Source: Aaosphaeria pasadenensis
Lineage: Eukaryota > Ascomycota > Dothideomycetes > Pleosporales
NCBI GenBank assembly: GCA_022813625.1
Contig: JAKLMB010000006.1
Location: 1,054,001-1,118,000 of the forward strand
Reading direction: 5' to 3'
DNA: 64,000 nt
The translations under genes were made by a program, and so were the position numbers. The notes beneath the pieces are model-generated. The model was not told where the DNA came from. It saw nothing but the letters and a program-made list of their open reading frames with translations, and did not search any database. This document shows, in pieces, positions 1-10,671 of this stretch (positions are counted from its first letter, which is position 1; the number at the start of each line of letters is the position of its first letter).

Positions 1-3000
1 ACAGAATGGGAATGTTGCATGAGTGATTATTTTGTAGGTTTAGGTTTCGGCGTCAGCAGGCATGGTGAATGTTGTTGTTCTGTGGTTGCCTGGGTGGTCA
101 CGGAAACTGGATTGCGATAAAGCTCTCTGGTGTAATTATTATTCCGCGAAGGGAGGGAGTAGTAAGTACCTTACACACAGCGCAGTATGGGAGTTGGTGT
201 CGGGAATCTTCGGCCGCGGACGCCTAGGGCCCAACCCCCAGGAACCGGTCCCCCTACCCGACGACAGCTTACCTTACCTTACAGCTTGCAGGGGAGCAGG
301 GGTAGGGGGCGCTTCAATATTCCCCATATCTTCGGGATCGTGGAGGGGGATCGTGAGGTATAAAAATTGTATCACCGAGGGAGGTTGTCTTTCTCGGTCG
401 ACGTCCGTAATTATCCCATGTGGCCGTAGCACATTCACGAGGTTGCATTCCCCCTTTGACTTTGGACGCGTAATTAGGTAGTCGTTCGTGTTTACATTCT
501 TAATAGCCACTCTAAACAATAATCTTTTTTTTTTGAAAAAGAGAAACTGCAACCTCAATGTCCATGATTTGATTCACATGCCAAACCCCCATTGCTACAT
601 TCATCTAACCAACCCATAACCTCATGTATGCAATGCAATGTAATCTCTCGGTTGTCCCTCTTCTCGGTAACCCTCGGCATCGTGAACTTTCCCATTTCCT
701 TCTTCCCAACTGATTTTTTTTTTATTTACACCTTCGGGCTGGGGGAGGAGAATTACACCGAAAGGCAAAAAAAAGTTCCAAGTGTAGCGTCCCGCCGCGC
801 CCCATCTTTGACAGGGGGGGTGGTCTATGTGGGCATATTGTGGGACTCTTTTAGTCTTCTCCCCCGCAGAAAGCCGGAAGAGCCTCCTCGAGTGCGTCCC
901 GTATAGTTCCGATGGGAGTGGAATGGCTTTTCCGTTCTATGTACTCCGTACAGTACAGACGTTGGGGTTTATTCCGGGGGTTTGGGGGTTTGGGTTATCT
1001 GTTTCGGATATGGACAGTATAGTGTGCATGTGAATTATGTACCTACGAGTAGATACCTAGGTATTCATTGAAGAAGGAGAAACAAAAACGAGAGGGCGAG
1101 AGAGAAAAGGTACTCCGTACTTAAAAGGAAGTGAGACTTATTCGTGATTGGTTCCATGACATCAGATTGTTAGCGGTCATAAAGTTGGAAAAAAACGTGC
1201 ATCTCGTACTCGTGATTTTGTGCTGCGGAAAACTGGGGAAGGGAAGTATCGCGGCTACGAACTTCCAACTTCAACTCCGACGATCTTTCACGATCTTTCT
1301 CGGGCTCGTATCTTCCAAGCGTACATACGAAGTAAGGCAGCAACAAACGAAACAGAAAGTTGACCCTTATTCCTCAATGGTTTCACGGGGGAATCTTTCA
1401 CAATTTCCGTTCGGCGCAATTGACGACGAATATGCCTCATTATCTCTCCCCTTGCGCCACTCTCTCCCCTGCAGCCGGACATTGTTAAGGTTTGCATCTC
1501 GATCATCATTTGTTCGTCTTATCTATCTACCTAATCTTTTTCGATGAGGATCGAGAGGCAGATTGACTGTCTGTCTGTCGGTCTGGGATGTTGCCTCTGT
1601 CTCTGCATCATCAAACCTCAACATAGCATACAAAATGTCGGTCAATCGGTAATATGATATGATATGATGTGATTATTGTGATATGTTGAACGAGAGTACT
1701 GAAAAGGTATGCAGTTGCATGAATCAGTGCGAGGGGAGTGGTGATAAGATAATGCCTCATGTCCCATATTCCCCCATCCATCCCATCTGCCATCCATCCG
1801 CCCGAAACAGGCCAGGCCTTACGTGGAGTGGCAAGGATTCCCTTAGCTTACAGGGCAAGGTTAGTCGGGTCGAACAAGGTATGCGGATCTTACTGTCGTT
1901 GACTGATTTCGAACTACGGATGGACCTGGAGATGGTTACTATTGTATGCTAATCATGATGAATTGTGATGGTCGGACGAATGATCAATGTTCGGATGTTA
2001 GGGCGGCAAGCAGCACATGTTTGCAGTTCATTTGGGTTTGTCCTGGAGGGCGTTTATTGCCGGTAAACAGCGCTGCTTCATTGCTTGATAAGTTTGCAAT
2101 GGTTATCTCGATGCGACATTATTTTCTGATGCGATGGCGCGGTAAGGCGAAACCAAGGGGGCGAGCTGAACTGGGTAAGTGATTACGGTGATGTTAGTGG
2201 TGGATCGCCGGGATGATGGGGGTTAACTTGTTGCGCGATGATGGCATTTGGATGTAGGTGTTCACGGATTAGTATGGGGCACGAAGACATATCGGAACGT
2301 TTCTTGTGTTCTTGAGTCCTTTTGACAGACAAGACACAAGACAACACCAAGACAAACGACACCGCCACAATCAACCCAGACCCCAGACGCTTCATTCGGC
2401 AAAGTGCAACCCATCCATCCCTGTCCCCCTTTGCCCCCGGTTACAAGTCCTAGAATAGCCAAGGACGATTCCGGAATGACTGGACTTGTGTTTTGAGGGA
2501 ATATGTTTTTTTTTTACATACATGTGTTGGACCAATTCCATTAAATTAATAATACTATCCCTTCTGGGCCAACCTCTTCATGCGGTTCGGGCCAGGTCCG
2601 TCGGGTCCTCGGTTGCTTGTTGCTCTGTCACGGGCCTTGGATAACCGACGAAAAGAGTGCTGGAAGAAGCACGGGTCAAGTCATTCCTCCCTTCTCGTGC
2701 GGTCGAGAACGCATCTAAAGCTGAAATAGACGGTGAGGAAGGAGAAGGGGTCAGTCACGATGAAGAATTTGAAACTTATTACGGAGTAATGATTTGCTAG
2801 TTGAGCTATTTTGGTGATCTGGTATAGGACGGCGTGTGCGTGGTTAACCAAACGGTGGTCGCGTGCCTCAGCCAGGGTAGGTTTGTTAATAGCTGAAGAG
2901 CTGAAAGGGGGATTCTCTTGAAGGCCAAATAAACAAATACTGTGGGGAAATAAAAATGGGAGAGAGATGACGAATAAATTACAAGAATGATCAATCGGTA

Positions 3001-3966
3001 GGATTAGGGACGATTGAGACAGATGCATGGCCGTTTTCGACATTAGACATTAGACATTAGACATTAGGTACCTAAGACAGGTAGACAGCAGTGGTGGACG
3101 AAAGGGACGACGTCAGACAGGATGGGCGGGGATGTCAGTGGCAGGACTGGCAGGACTGGGTGTACTTTCATCCAACCAACGACAAGCCTCGCAAAGTATG
3201 TAGTAATCCAAACTCCACCCACTTCCACTAGAGACTAGAGACGACATCTCTCCATTCTCTTTCCTCTTTCTTCCCCCTTCCCCCATAACGCTACTCGTAA
3301 CCACCTTTCCCCTTGAGTCACCTTTTTCCAAAAGGCCAGAACTTTTCCCCCTCAGCTGGAGACCTGTTCCGCCCTATTGCGTGCCCAATTAGCCCTACCC
3401 TACTCACCCCGTCACACTGCTACTCTGTACTCATAGTTACCGGGTACTGTGTCCTTCTACCTATCCTATCGTTGTGCCACACGCAACCCCAGCGTTCTAC
3501 GCCAGCGCCAACGCCAGCGCCAACGCCAACCCGTGGATACGGGGACCAGCACGAGGGATAATTGCTGGAGTTCGGGGGAAAGAGGAGCCCTGTCCTGTCC
3601 TCCTACTCGTACTAGAGTAATCTTCTGGGGTTGGGAAACCTTGGAGAGACCTCGTTCGGGTTTCATCCCCGTCATGTGAGAGCGTGGCCACTCGGACGCT
3701 GGAGTTTTATGACATCGTCCTGACATCGTGCAAGTTGATGATCCCCCGCCTTTCTTTGGCTTTGCTCTGCGTAAGCTCTGTACTGTTCTTTGGTGAGGAT
3801 AATTTACAAAGATCTACCTACTACTAGTAGGAATTACTACCATACCATACAAGACTCAAGTCTCAAGACCCAGCACCTGCACGCAACAGCAGGCATAGAG
3901 ATCAATATCCAGAAGTAGATTGTCGTTCGGTATCTGAAGTTGGGAGAGAGAGGTGATCACCTATAG
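1..3966. other. Gene-poor region upstream of PCK1
   Basis: No convincing gene is visible in this stretch. The open frames are short, overlap on both strands, and lack recognisable domains or splice structure. The DNA is rich in pyrimidine and G runs. It contains a short tandem heptamer near 3040 and three perfect copies of a TACTCCGTA/TACGGAGTA word (942, 1111, 2780). It probably includes the regulatory region of the downstream PEP carboxykinase gene, but I cannot assign any specific factor site with confidence. Confidence 0.6.
3040..3067. repeat. Tandem heptamer, four copies
   Basis: Four perfect head-to-tail copies of ACATTAG lie in the intergenic region upstream of PCK1. No function can be inferred. 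This looks like a short minisatellite made by replication slippage. Confidence 0.9.
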
Positions 3967-4602
3967 TTGCCATCTATGTTGCTGCATCATTACCTTGCTC
4001 GTCGTCATCATCTTCATCAACATCACCATCAACATCTTGTCAATCCCAGAGGACGCTTAAAGGCCGCGGCTCTGCTGGATACACTGTTCCGCACGACCTG
4101 CCGGGCTGTCACAGAACGATTCCATACCCAAGCGCAACCGCATCCGCATCCACAACCGCTAATACCACATACCAATCCACGTCTACTACTCGTACGTCCA
4201 GGTCCATTAGGTCCTAATACTGGTACTAGCCCTTTGATCAATTTGTCCACGACATCTTCCGACATATTATCGTCCGGGAAGATTCGCGTTACAGTTAGTT
4301 TGCTTCGGCACGAGCCTCCTAGACCGGGGGCCAATCACAAGCATTCACCTTCACTAGTAGTCAGACTTGCCGAAAAGAGGTCGTTGTCTAGTCCAGACGA
4401 CGTCGTCAGAATGGAGTCTACAAAAGCCTCGTCCTCCCCGCCGAATACTGGTACTGTTCGATCAGTTTCAACTTCAACCCATTCTCCATTATCTACTCGT
4501 AGCCCAGCTCCCTTAGCAAAAGACTTCGCCAGTCAGCAGGTAGCAAAGCAACAACGCTCCAACTTCCATTCCTCCTCCATCACTTCCGACGTATTCTACA
4601 CA
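3967..4602 (+). promoter_or_regulatory. PCK1 leader, open in frame with the CDS
   Basis: This segment reads through in the same frame as PCK1 exon 1 without a stop. It encodes a His-, Ser-, Thr- and Pro-rich low-complexity stretch. In-frame ATG codons lie at 3976 and 4411. It is most likely the 5' untranslated leader, because PEPCK enzymes normally begin close to 4603. A longer isoform starting at 4411 (64 extra Ser/Thr-rich residues) cannot be excluded from sequence alone. Confidence 0.45.
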
Positions 4603-7091
4603 ATGGTTTCCCAATCCGTTAACAAGACAAACCTCCACCCTACCGGTGTCCAGTACGTTCTTCCCCTGTTCCATTTCTTTTCCAATGGACCCTTCTTTTC
4701 TCATTCGATATGATCTGAGCTGAATTTACTAACTCACGTTCTTATAGGCCTTCGTCAAAGGATCACACCGAGATCGAGGAGGAGCTCCATGACAAGGCAC
4801 ACATCGACTATGACCGTGTAGCTATTGTAAGCTTACTTTTTCTTTCATTTACCTGACAAGTGTCTCCTAACAATATCCACAGGTCGCCAACCCTTCCGTG
4901 GCAGCTCTCTACGAAGATGCCCTCGTCTACGAGTCCGGCTCCGCCATCACATCCTCGGGCGCTCTCTCCGCATATTCGGGAGCCAAGACCGGACGTTCAC
5001 CCTCAGACAAGCGCATTGTCGAGGAGGACTCATCGAAAAAGGATGTCTGGTGGGGACCAGTCAACAAGCCCATGTCGCCCGACGTAAGCCAATCCCCAAT
5101 TCTCCTTCTGTCCGCTCTGTTCTGTTCTATTTTGTTGCAAAAATCCCCATCCGATCGCCACCAAGTTATTTCGCGCATTTTTGGCTTGTGAAAGAGGGAG
5201 AAGGGAGAAAGGAGAAAAGAGTGGGCAATGGCAGACGTCATGTGCTGGGATGGAAAGCGGAAACGATGGTTCGTGAGTGGAGTAAGAGGGAGAAAAAGCC
5301 GAGGGAGAGTCTTGGGCTTGTCTCGTCTCTTCTTTCGCGCTGGTCTTCCTTTCCCCAGATCCGTCACTGGCCGCGATCCATTCCGAACCTGGCAATCCCT
5401 CACACATGACGCATATGCGCCACGCCTATGCCCACTCACACCCGCCTTTCTTTCCTTTCTCCTCCCCCGCATTATTCTCCTCCTCTCCCCACTACGAGTA
5501 ACACCACCAACCATTACTCTACCACTCCCGCTACCCGTATCGACAACACACTACTCCTCCCCCCTAACTCCCTGCACTTCGGTGCATCCGCTGCATCGTA
5601 TTTCTGACTCTGCATCTCTTTTTTTCCCTTTCCTACTTCTCCCGCATATTTCCTTAGCCCTGCGCCTATAGTTACCCCGGCTCACCTAGCCTGGTCTTAC
5701 CTCTACACCATGCTGATCACTTCCATCTACAGGTCTGGCGAATCAACCGCGAGCGTGCTATCGACTACCTCAACACCAGGAATCGCATCTACGTCGTCGA
5801 CGGTTTCGCAGGCTGGGATGAGCGCTACAGAATTCGCGTCCGCGTCGTCTGCGCCCGCGCCTACCATGCCCTCTTCATGCGCAACATGTTGATCCGCCCA
5901 TCGAGACAGGAGCTCGAGCACTTCCACCCCGACTATGTCATCTACAATGCCGGTGCCTTCCCTGCCAACAGATACACCTCCGGAATGACCTCCTCCACTT
6001 CCGTCGCCGTCAACTTCGCCGAGAAGGAGATGGTCATTCTCGGTACCGAGTATGCTGGTGAAATGAAGAAGGGCATCTTCACCGTTCTCTTCTACGAGAT
6101 GCCCGTCAAGCACAATGTCCTCACTCTCCACTCCTCCGCCAACGAGGGCAAGAACGGCGATGTCACCGTCTTCTTCGGTCTTTCCGGAACCGGCAAGACC
6201 ACTCTCTCTGCCGACCCCAAGCGTGCTCTCATCGGTGACGACGAGCACTGCTGGAGCGACACTGGTGTCTTCAACATTGAGGGCGGATGCTACGCCAAGT
6301 GCATCGGTCTCTCTGCCGAGAAGGAGCCCGATATCTTCGGCGCCATCAAGTTCGGTGCCATCCTCGAGAACGTCGTCTTCGACCCCACCACCCGTGTTGT
6401 CGACTACGATGATGATACCCTCACCGAGAACACCCGTTGCGCCTACCCCATCGAGTACATCGAGAACACCAAGATTCCCTGCATCTCCGACAACCACCCC
6501 AAGAACATCGTCCTCCTCACCTGCGATGCCCGCGGTGTCCTCCCACCCATCTCCAAGCTCAACAAGGAGCAGACCATGTACCACTTCATCTCCGGATACA
6601 CCTCCAAGATGGCTGGTACCGAGCAGGGTGTCACCGAGCCCCAGGCCACCTTCTCCTCCTGCTTCGCCCAGCCCTTCCTCGCCCTCCACCCCATGCGCTA
6701 CGCCAAGATGCTCGCGGAGAAGATCGAGGAGCACAACGCCGATGCCTGGTTGCTCAACACCGGCTGGGTCGGTGCCGGTGCCACCACTGGCGGCAAGCGC
6801 TGCCCCCTCAAGTACACTCGTGCCATCCTCGACGCCATCCACTCCGGCGAGCTCGCAAAGGTCGAGTACGAGACTTACGACACCTTCGGCCTCTCCGTCC
6901 CCAAGACCTGCCCCAACGTCCCCGACGAGCTCCTCAACCCTGCCAAGTCCTGGAACGGTACCGCCGACTTCAAGGGCGAGGTCGAGAAGCTCGGCAAGCT
7001 CTTCATGGACAACTTCAAGAAGTACGAAGACCAGGCCACCAGCGAGGTCGTCAAGGCTGGTCCCCATGTGTGTTGCTGCCCTAAGCACTGA
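4603..7091 (+). CDS. PCK1: Phosphoenolpyruvate carboxykinase (ATP)
   Basis: Catalyses ATP-dependent decarboxylation of oxaloacetate to phosphoenolpyruvate, the committed cytosolic step of gluconeogenesis. I read four exons: 4603-4652, 4748-4826, 4883-5083 and 5733-7091. Together they give 562 residues, normal for fungal PEPCK. The kinase-1a P-loop GLSGTGKTT starts at about residue 259, followed by the metal-binding IGDDEHCW segment; [18 protein letters not shown] lies about 90 residues before the P-loop. The start at 4603 is chosen because [17 protein letters not shown] looks like the usual fungal N-terminus. The frame is, however, open for more than 600 nt upstream, with in-frame ATGs at 3976 and 4411. 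Codon use is strongly GC-ending, as in a highly expressed gene. Intron 3 (5084-5732, 649 nt) is about ten times the size of the others. The gene is convergent with the kinase-like gene at 7712. Confidence 0.96.
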
Positions 7092-7711
7092 GCATTTGCT
7101 GAGCGGTGCATTTTCTCGAGGAGTTTCAAATTTTCTTACGATCTGACAGACTGACTGAAAACGTTTCCTTCCACCGTTTCCTTTCTCCTCTGACCGTCGC
7201 CGCAACGAGCCGATGACGATGACGAGACCATTTCCTACCATTTTACGGATTTCTTTTGACCTTATATCTATTTCCTTCCTCTTTCCTGTCCATTAATATC
7301 GCAGAAGGCGGACAGTGCCTTCTTGTATCACCACCGATCTCGAATCGATGACGACGCCTACCACACTTTTCAGGCCTTCCCGTTCTACATAACCCGAGTA
7401 CCCCTTGATTGGAGTTTTTGTGTTTTCTTGAGCTTTGGATGACGTTCCTGCATTGGTTTGGAAGAATGCATGAGGGGTTGAAGGGTGTAGATGATGACGG
7501 ATGAACAAAAATGGATAGTTTTCTTGCATGGAGCTGTTAATCAGTGAATAAATGGTTCCCACATTTCAAACTATTGTCTCTTGCTGCGCTTTTGTGATAT
7601 GTCTTTGAGTTTGATATTGACATGCATCGATGTTGACATGAACCTAGTTTACATCCCTTTGTCTACGCCGATCCGAGACGAAGTCTCAACTCCAAAGCAG
7701 CCAAATCATTA
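7092..7711. other. Intergenic 3' region between convergent genes
   Basis: This is the shared downstream region of PCK1 and the minus-strand kinase-like gene. It is pyrimidine-rich after the PCK1 stop. An AATAAA at 7547-7552 could serve as a poly(A) signal for a long PCK1 3' end. No gene is seen. Confidence 0.5.
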
Positions 7712-8803
7712 TTATTTTGATAACCCATTAAGGAATTCCTCTATACGCTGAAGACCCTGCAAGTCGCCTTCCTGAGTATTCACCAACTCCTTATCAACCC
7801 AACCACTCGTATACCCGCCGCCAAAATCAATCAACCACGCATCATCATTCCCATCAACAAGAACATTCTCCGGCTTCGCATCTCCCCACACAATCCCTTT
7901 CGCATGCAACTCCTCCACCGACCGCCTCACCTGCCCCGCCCACTTCTCCTTCAACGCCCCCTCACCATCGCTCGCAGCACAAGCCAGCGTCCGATTCCCA
8001 CACTCCACATACCCCAACAACAACCCGACCACCCTCCCCGTCCCCTCATCCTCCACCACGCCCACAAGCCGCGACACACGCACGTCATCCCCCAGCCCCG
8101 CCGCTTGCATCTTCGCATACGTCGCTAGCTCCGTGACAGTCGTGCTGACGTCCCCCGCAAGCATCTGCTTGAAGAAACACAACTCCTCCTCTCCCTCTCC
8201 CTCCGGGTTAACGTACACTTTCCGCGGATACGTCGGCACAGCCACAGCATCCTCACCAAGCCGCACCCGCACGTCCTCAGGACGGTACACCCGCACCACG
8301 GACCTATCTAGTGGTTTCGAAGCGGGGAGCAGCACGCCGACGGGGCGGCTACCACCTGCGTCGTAGAGGGCTGGGACTACCTCATCGCGCTCGACACATA
8401 ACGTGTACGCTGACTCCGGAGGAAACAAGCAGTCGCGAAGCGTGTACGTCCGCCCCTTTTCCAGCGGGGGGATGGTGCGGAAGAGAGAGGTGAAGGGCGC
8501 GACGGCCCAGTCGTAGAAGGCTTCTAGGGGGTCGGAGGGGAAGTCGTCGTCCTCGGGAGCTTCTGGTGAAGAGGGGGATGGGGGGATGTATGTTGGGTCT
8601 GAGAGCTCGACGTGGTGGAGGTAGGACTGGAGGATGCGTGGGTGGGAGGAGAAGTGTGATGTCAGGAGGGTGATGCGGAAGTGGTGGGTGCGGACGCGGA
8701 CGTTGAGTTGCACGTCCGTGTTTAGGGAGCTGCTCCATGTGGCGCCGATTTCGTACGGTGGTGGTGGTGGTGGTGGTGGTGGTGGTGGTGTGTCGGGGGC
8801 CAT
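7712..8803 (-). CDS. Protein-kinase-fold protein, polyproline N-terminus
   Basis: Single exon of 363 residues. The start at 8803 is preferred over an upstream alternative because it directly precedes a run of 11 prolines (residues 6-16, encoded by GGT repeats read on the other strand) and the upstream sequence looks like leader. The C-terminal part carries a divergent kinase catalytic core. GDAKPEN (Asp308, Asn313) replaces the usual HRDxxxxN, and a metal-binding DFG follows as IDFGGGY (Asp326). The domain ends soon after, with no recognisable C-lobe extension, as in fungal kinase-like and phosphotransferase-like families. The substrate is unknown. The protein is likely cytosolic, as no signal peptide or membrane segment is present. 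It could be an active small-molecule kinase or a pseudokinase. Confidence 0.8.
   Translation of the reverse strand: MAPDTPPPPPPPPPPPYEIGATWSSSLNTDVQLNVRVRTHHFRITLLTSHFSSHPRILQSYLHHVELSDPTYIPPSPSSPEAPEDDDFPSDPLEAFYDWAVAPFTSLFRTIPPLEKGRTYTLRDCLFPPESAYTLCVERDEVVPALYDAGGSRPVGVLLPASKPLDRSVVRVYRPEDVRVRLGEDAVAVPTYPRKVYVNPEGEGEEELCFFKQMLAGDVSTTVTELATYAKMQAAGLGDDVRVSRLVGVVEDEGTGRVVGLLLGYVECGNRTLACAASDGEGALKEKWAGQVRRSVEELHAKGIVWGDAKPENVLVDGNDDAWLIDFGGGYTSGWVDKELVNTQEGDLQGLQRIEEFLNGLSK
8757..8789. repeat. GGT trinucleotide run
   Basis: About eleven GGT units encode, on the minus strand, the polyproline tract of the kinase-like protein. Length variation among strains would be expected. Confidence 0.9.
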
Positions 8804-9918
8804 TGGCTGGATTGTTTTGAGGGTAGTGTTTTGTTTGGGGTGTGGGAGATTGGATGTTGTGGCTGGTCTAGAGGGGGAGAGTTGGGATTTGAGGTTGTTG
8901 GAAATTAAGAAATGATGATTGTAATGGAACAGGGGAGTTTTGAAGAGAGGGCCAGTGAGAAGACGAATTGAAGAGCAAATTTGGGGGAGATATAGCGGTG
9001 TAGATACTATCCAGTCAATGTTGAGTTCAGAGCAGGCAGCAATCGAGGTTATATACATAGGCTGGCGTTGATAGTCGATCGTTACACGAGGGAGGTTTGT
9101 TAGATCCCTGGTGGGCTACGCCTCACCTTTGCAGCAACAACCATCATGATCTTTCGCTTAGTGTGATTGCTTCAGCGAATCAGGATATTGCTTGCATTTC
9201 AAGTTCTTCATTTTCGGCTTCTATATAAACTATTGTTCGCTCGAATATGGGATGGTTTTGCTATATCTTCTGGTATAACTAGCAATCTCTTCGATGCGAA
9301 GAGCAATGCTGTGTATATGAGTTTATAACGTTTGAAAGTATACTATTAAATCAATCTATCATTAATGAAACTTATTGAGACTCGAGGTTTCCAATTCCTG
9401 GGAGATCAGATAGGGTATGTGGTAATGGGCTCTATAAGGGAGGTAGGTGGTCGTTGCTTTAGGTAGATGGTCTTGAGTAAGAATGTCATGTCAGAGACCT
9501 ACATTGATAATGTGGCTGCAATAACTTTGTGGTCATTATATATGTTGCGGCTATGCAAAAACTTATGCACCAATGTTCGCGGAATCACTGTCCTAAGGTT
9601 CTGAGATGCGACCTGGGTACTATGGACGCGAAGGAGATCTCTAGAGATCTTCTATTCCCCCTGGGTTCTGGCCATAATTGGCACTGTCAACGTCTATTTG
9701 CTGCAAATTCATACCGTGTTTCCCGACTTAGAACGATATGACAGGTATTTTGCAATGTTTTCCGGATGACAGTCAAATCACTAATCTTGTACGTTAAATA
9801 TAAAGATGTTCGTTTTCATTTGTACGTTTCTTCCACCACGACAAGCAATGCCATCATATATACATGTTTTTGACTTTACATAAATCCAGTCAAATGCTCA
9901 AACTCCCGGCTTTTCCAT
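8804..9918. other. Intergenic region
   Basis: This is the upstream region of the kinase-like gene and downstream region of the Cip1-like gene. It is AT-rich towards 9800. I see no gene or RNA here. Confidence 0.5.
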
Positions 9919-10671
9919 CTATGCAACGAACGACTTCTCAACAACGCTGGCATTCGCCGCCGTGCATCCAATGCGCTTCGACGCAATGACAATGTCATCG
10001 TACCAGAAGGTGTTCGCATCTCCACCATAGGACTCCCAGCCAAAGTTGACCGCCGTGATCTTAGGCTTCGAGCCGCTCCTCGTCCACTGAGCTGCATTAG
10101 GGTTCGTAGTTCCAGAAGTGACGGTCAATCCTGGGATGGCAGCGTCGTTCAACCACGTCTCGATGGATCCGTCGGCGCCGACCTTGTACTCAAAGCACTG
10201 CCAAGAGCCAGCGGGGATGGCCTTAGAGGCAGCAATGCCGTTGGGCGACAGGTCGGGCAGAGTCGCGTCGTCAGTCTCGCGGTTATACATGAGGATCTTG
10301 CTCTGGCCGCCGATTCTCAGGTGCTTCTTCGCACCCTGGGCTGAGTCCGGCATCGTGATGAAGGTGACGTGGGAGTCGGTGAATGCCTTGGACGCCTTCA
10401 GCCACGTCCGCACGTACACGTCGCCGCTGGGCACCTTGGACGTTCCGAAGAAGATGTGGCCGCAGTAACCGCCGGCTCCGTCGACTCTCACGGAGTTCTT
10501 CCCGCTGTGCGCCGTCGAGCTGTCCAGTGTGATCTTGCCGCCCTGGCTGCAGTCCGGTGCGTACGTCGGCCATGCGGCTGTGTCGAGGCCGCTCTCGAAG
10601 CCTTCGTTGACTTGGGCGGAAGTCAAGGAGGGCACGAGGGCGAGGGCGAGGAGTGCGGTTTGTCGGAACAT
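9919..10671 (-). CDS. Secreted Cip1-like protein (no CBM)
   Basis: Single exon of 250 residues. The first 19 residues (MFRQTALLALALVPSLTSA) form a signal peptide with likely cleavage before Gln20. The mature part closely resembles the core domain of Trichoderma reesei Cip1, a secreted protein with a beta-jelly-roll fold related to polysaccharide lyases that is co-expressed with cellulases. Matching landmarks include an N-terminal FESG, a YCGHIFFGT block, HLRIGGQS, DDATLPDLSPNGIA and a VNFGWE block. Four cysteines could form two disulfides. The Ser/Thr linker and cellulose-binding module of T. reesei Cip1 are absent. The start at 10671 is chosen for the signal peptide; the 26 in-frame residues upstream are leader. 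A role in plant cell-wall breakdown is inferred from the family. Confidence 0.9.
   Translation of the reverse strand: MFRQTALLALALVPSLTSAQVNEGFESGLDTAAWPTYAPDCSQGGKITLDSSTAHSGKNSVRVDGAGGYCGHIFFGTSKVPSGDVYVRTWLKASKAFTDSHVTFITMPDSAQGAKKHLRIGGQSKILMYNRETDDATLPDLSPNGIAASKAIPAGSWQCFEYKVGADGSIETWLNDAAIPGLTVTSGTTNPNAAQWTRSGSKPKITAVNFGWESYGGDANTFWYDDIVIASKRIGCTAANASVVEKSFVA

Noticed and set aside
5727..7241. A 504-codon open frame antisense to PCK1 (and a 343-codon overlapping frame on the plus strand)
   Set aside because: Strong GC-ending codon bias in a highly expressed gene removes stops from the other frames. The translations are low-complexity (Gly/Val/Leu/Asp or Ser/Pro/Arg) and have no domain.
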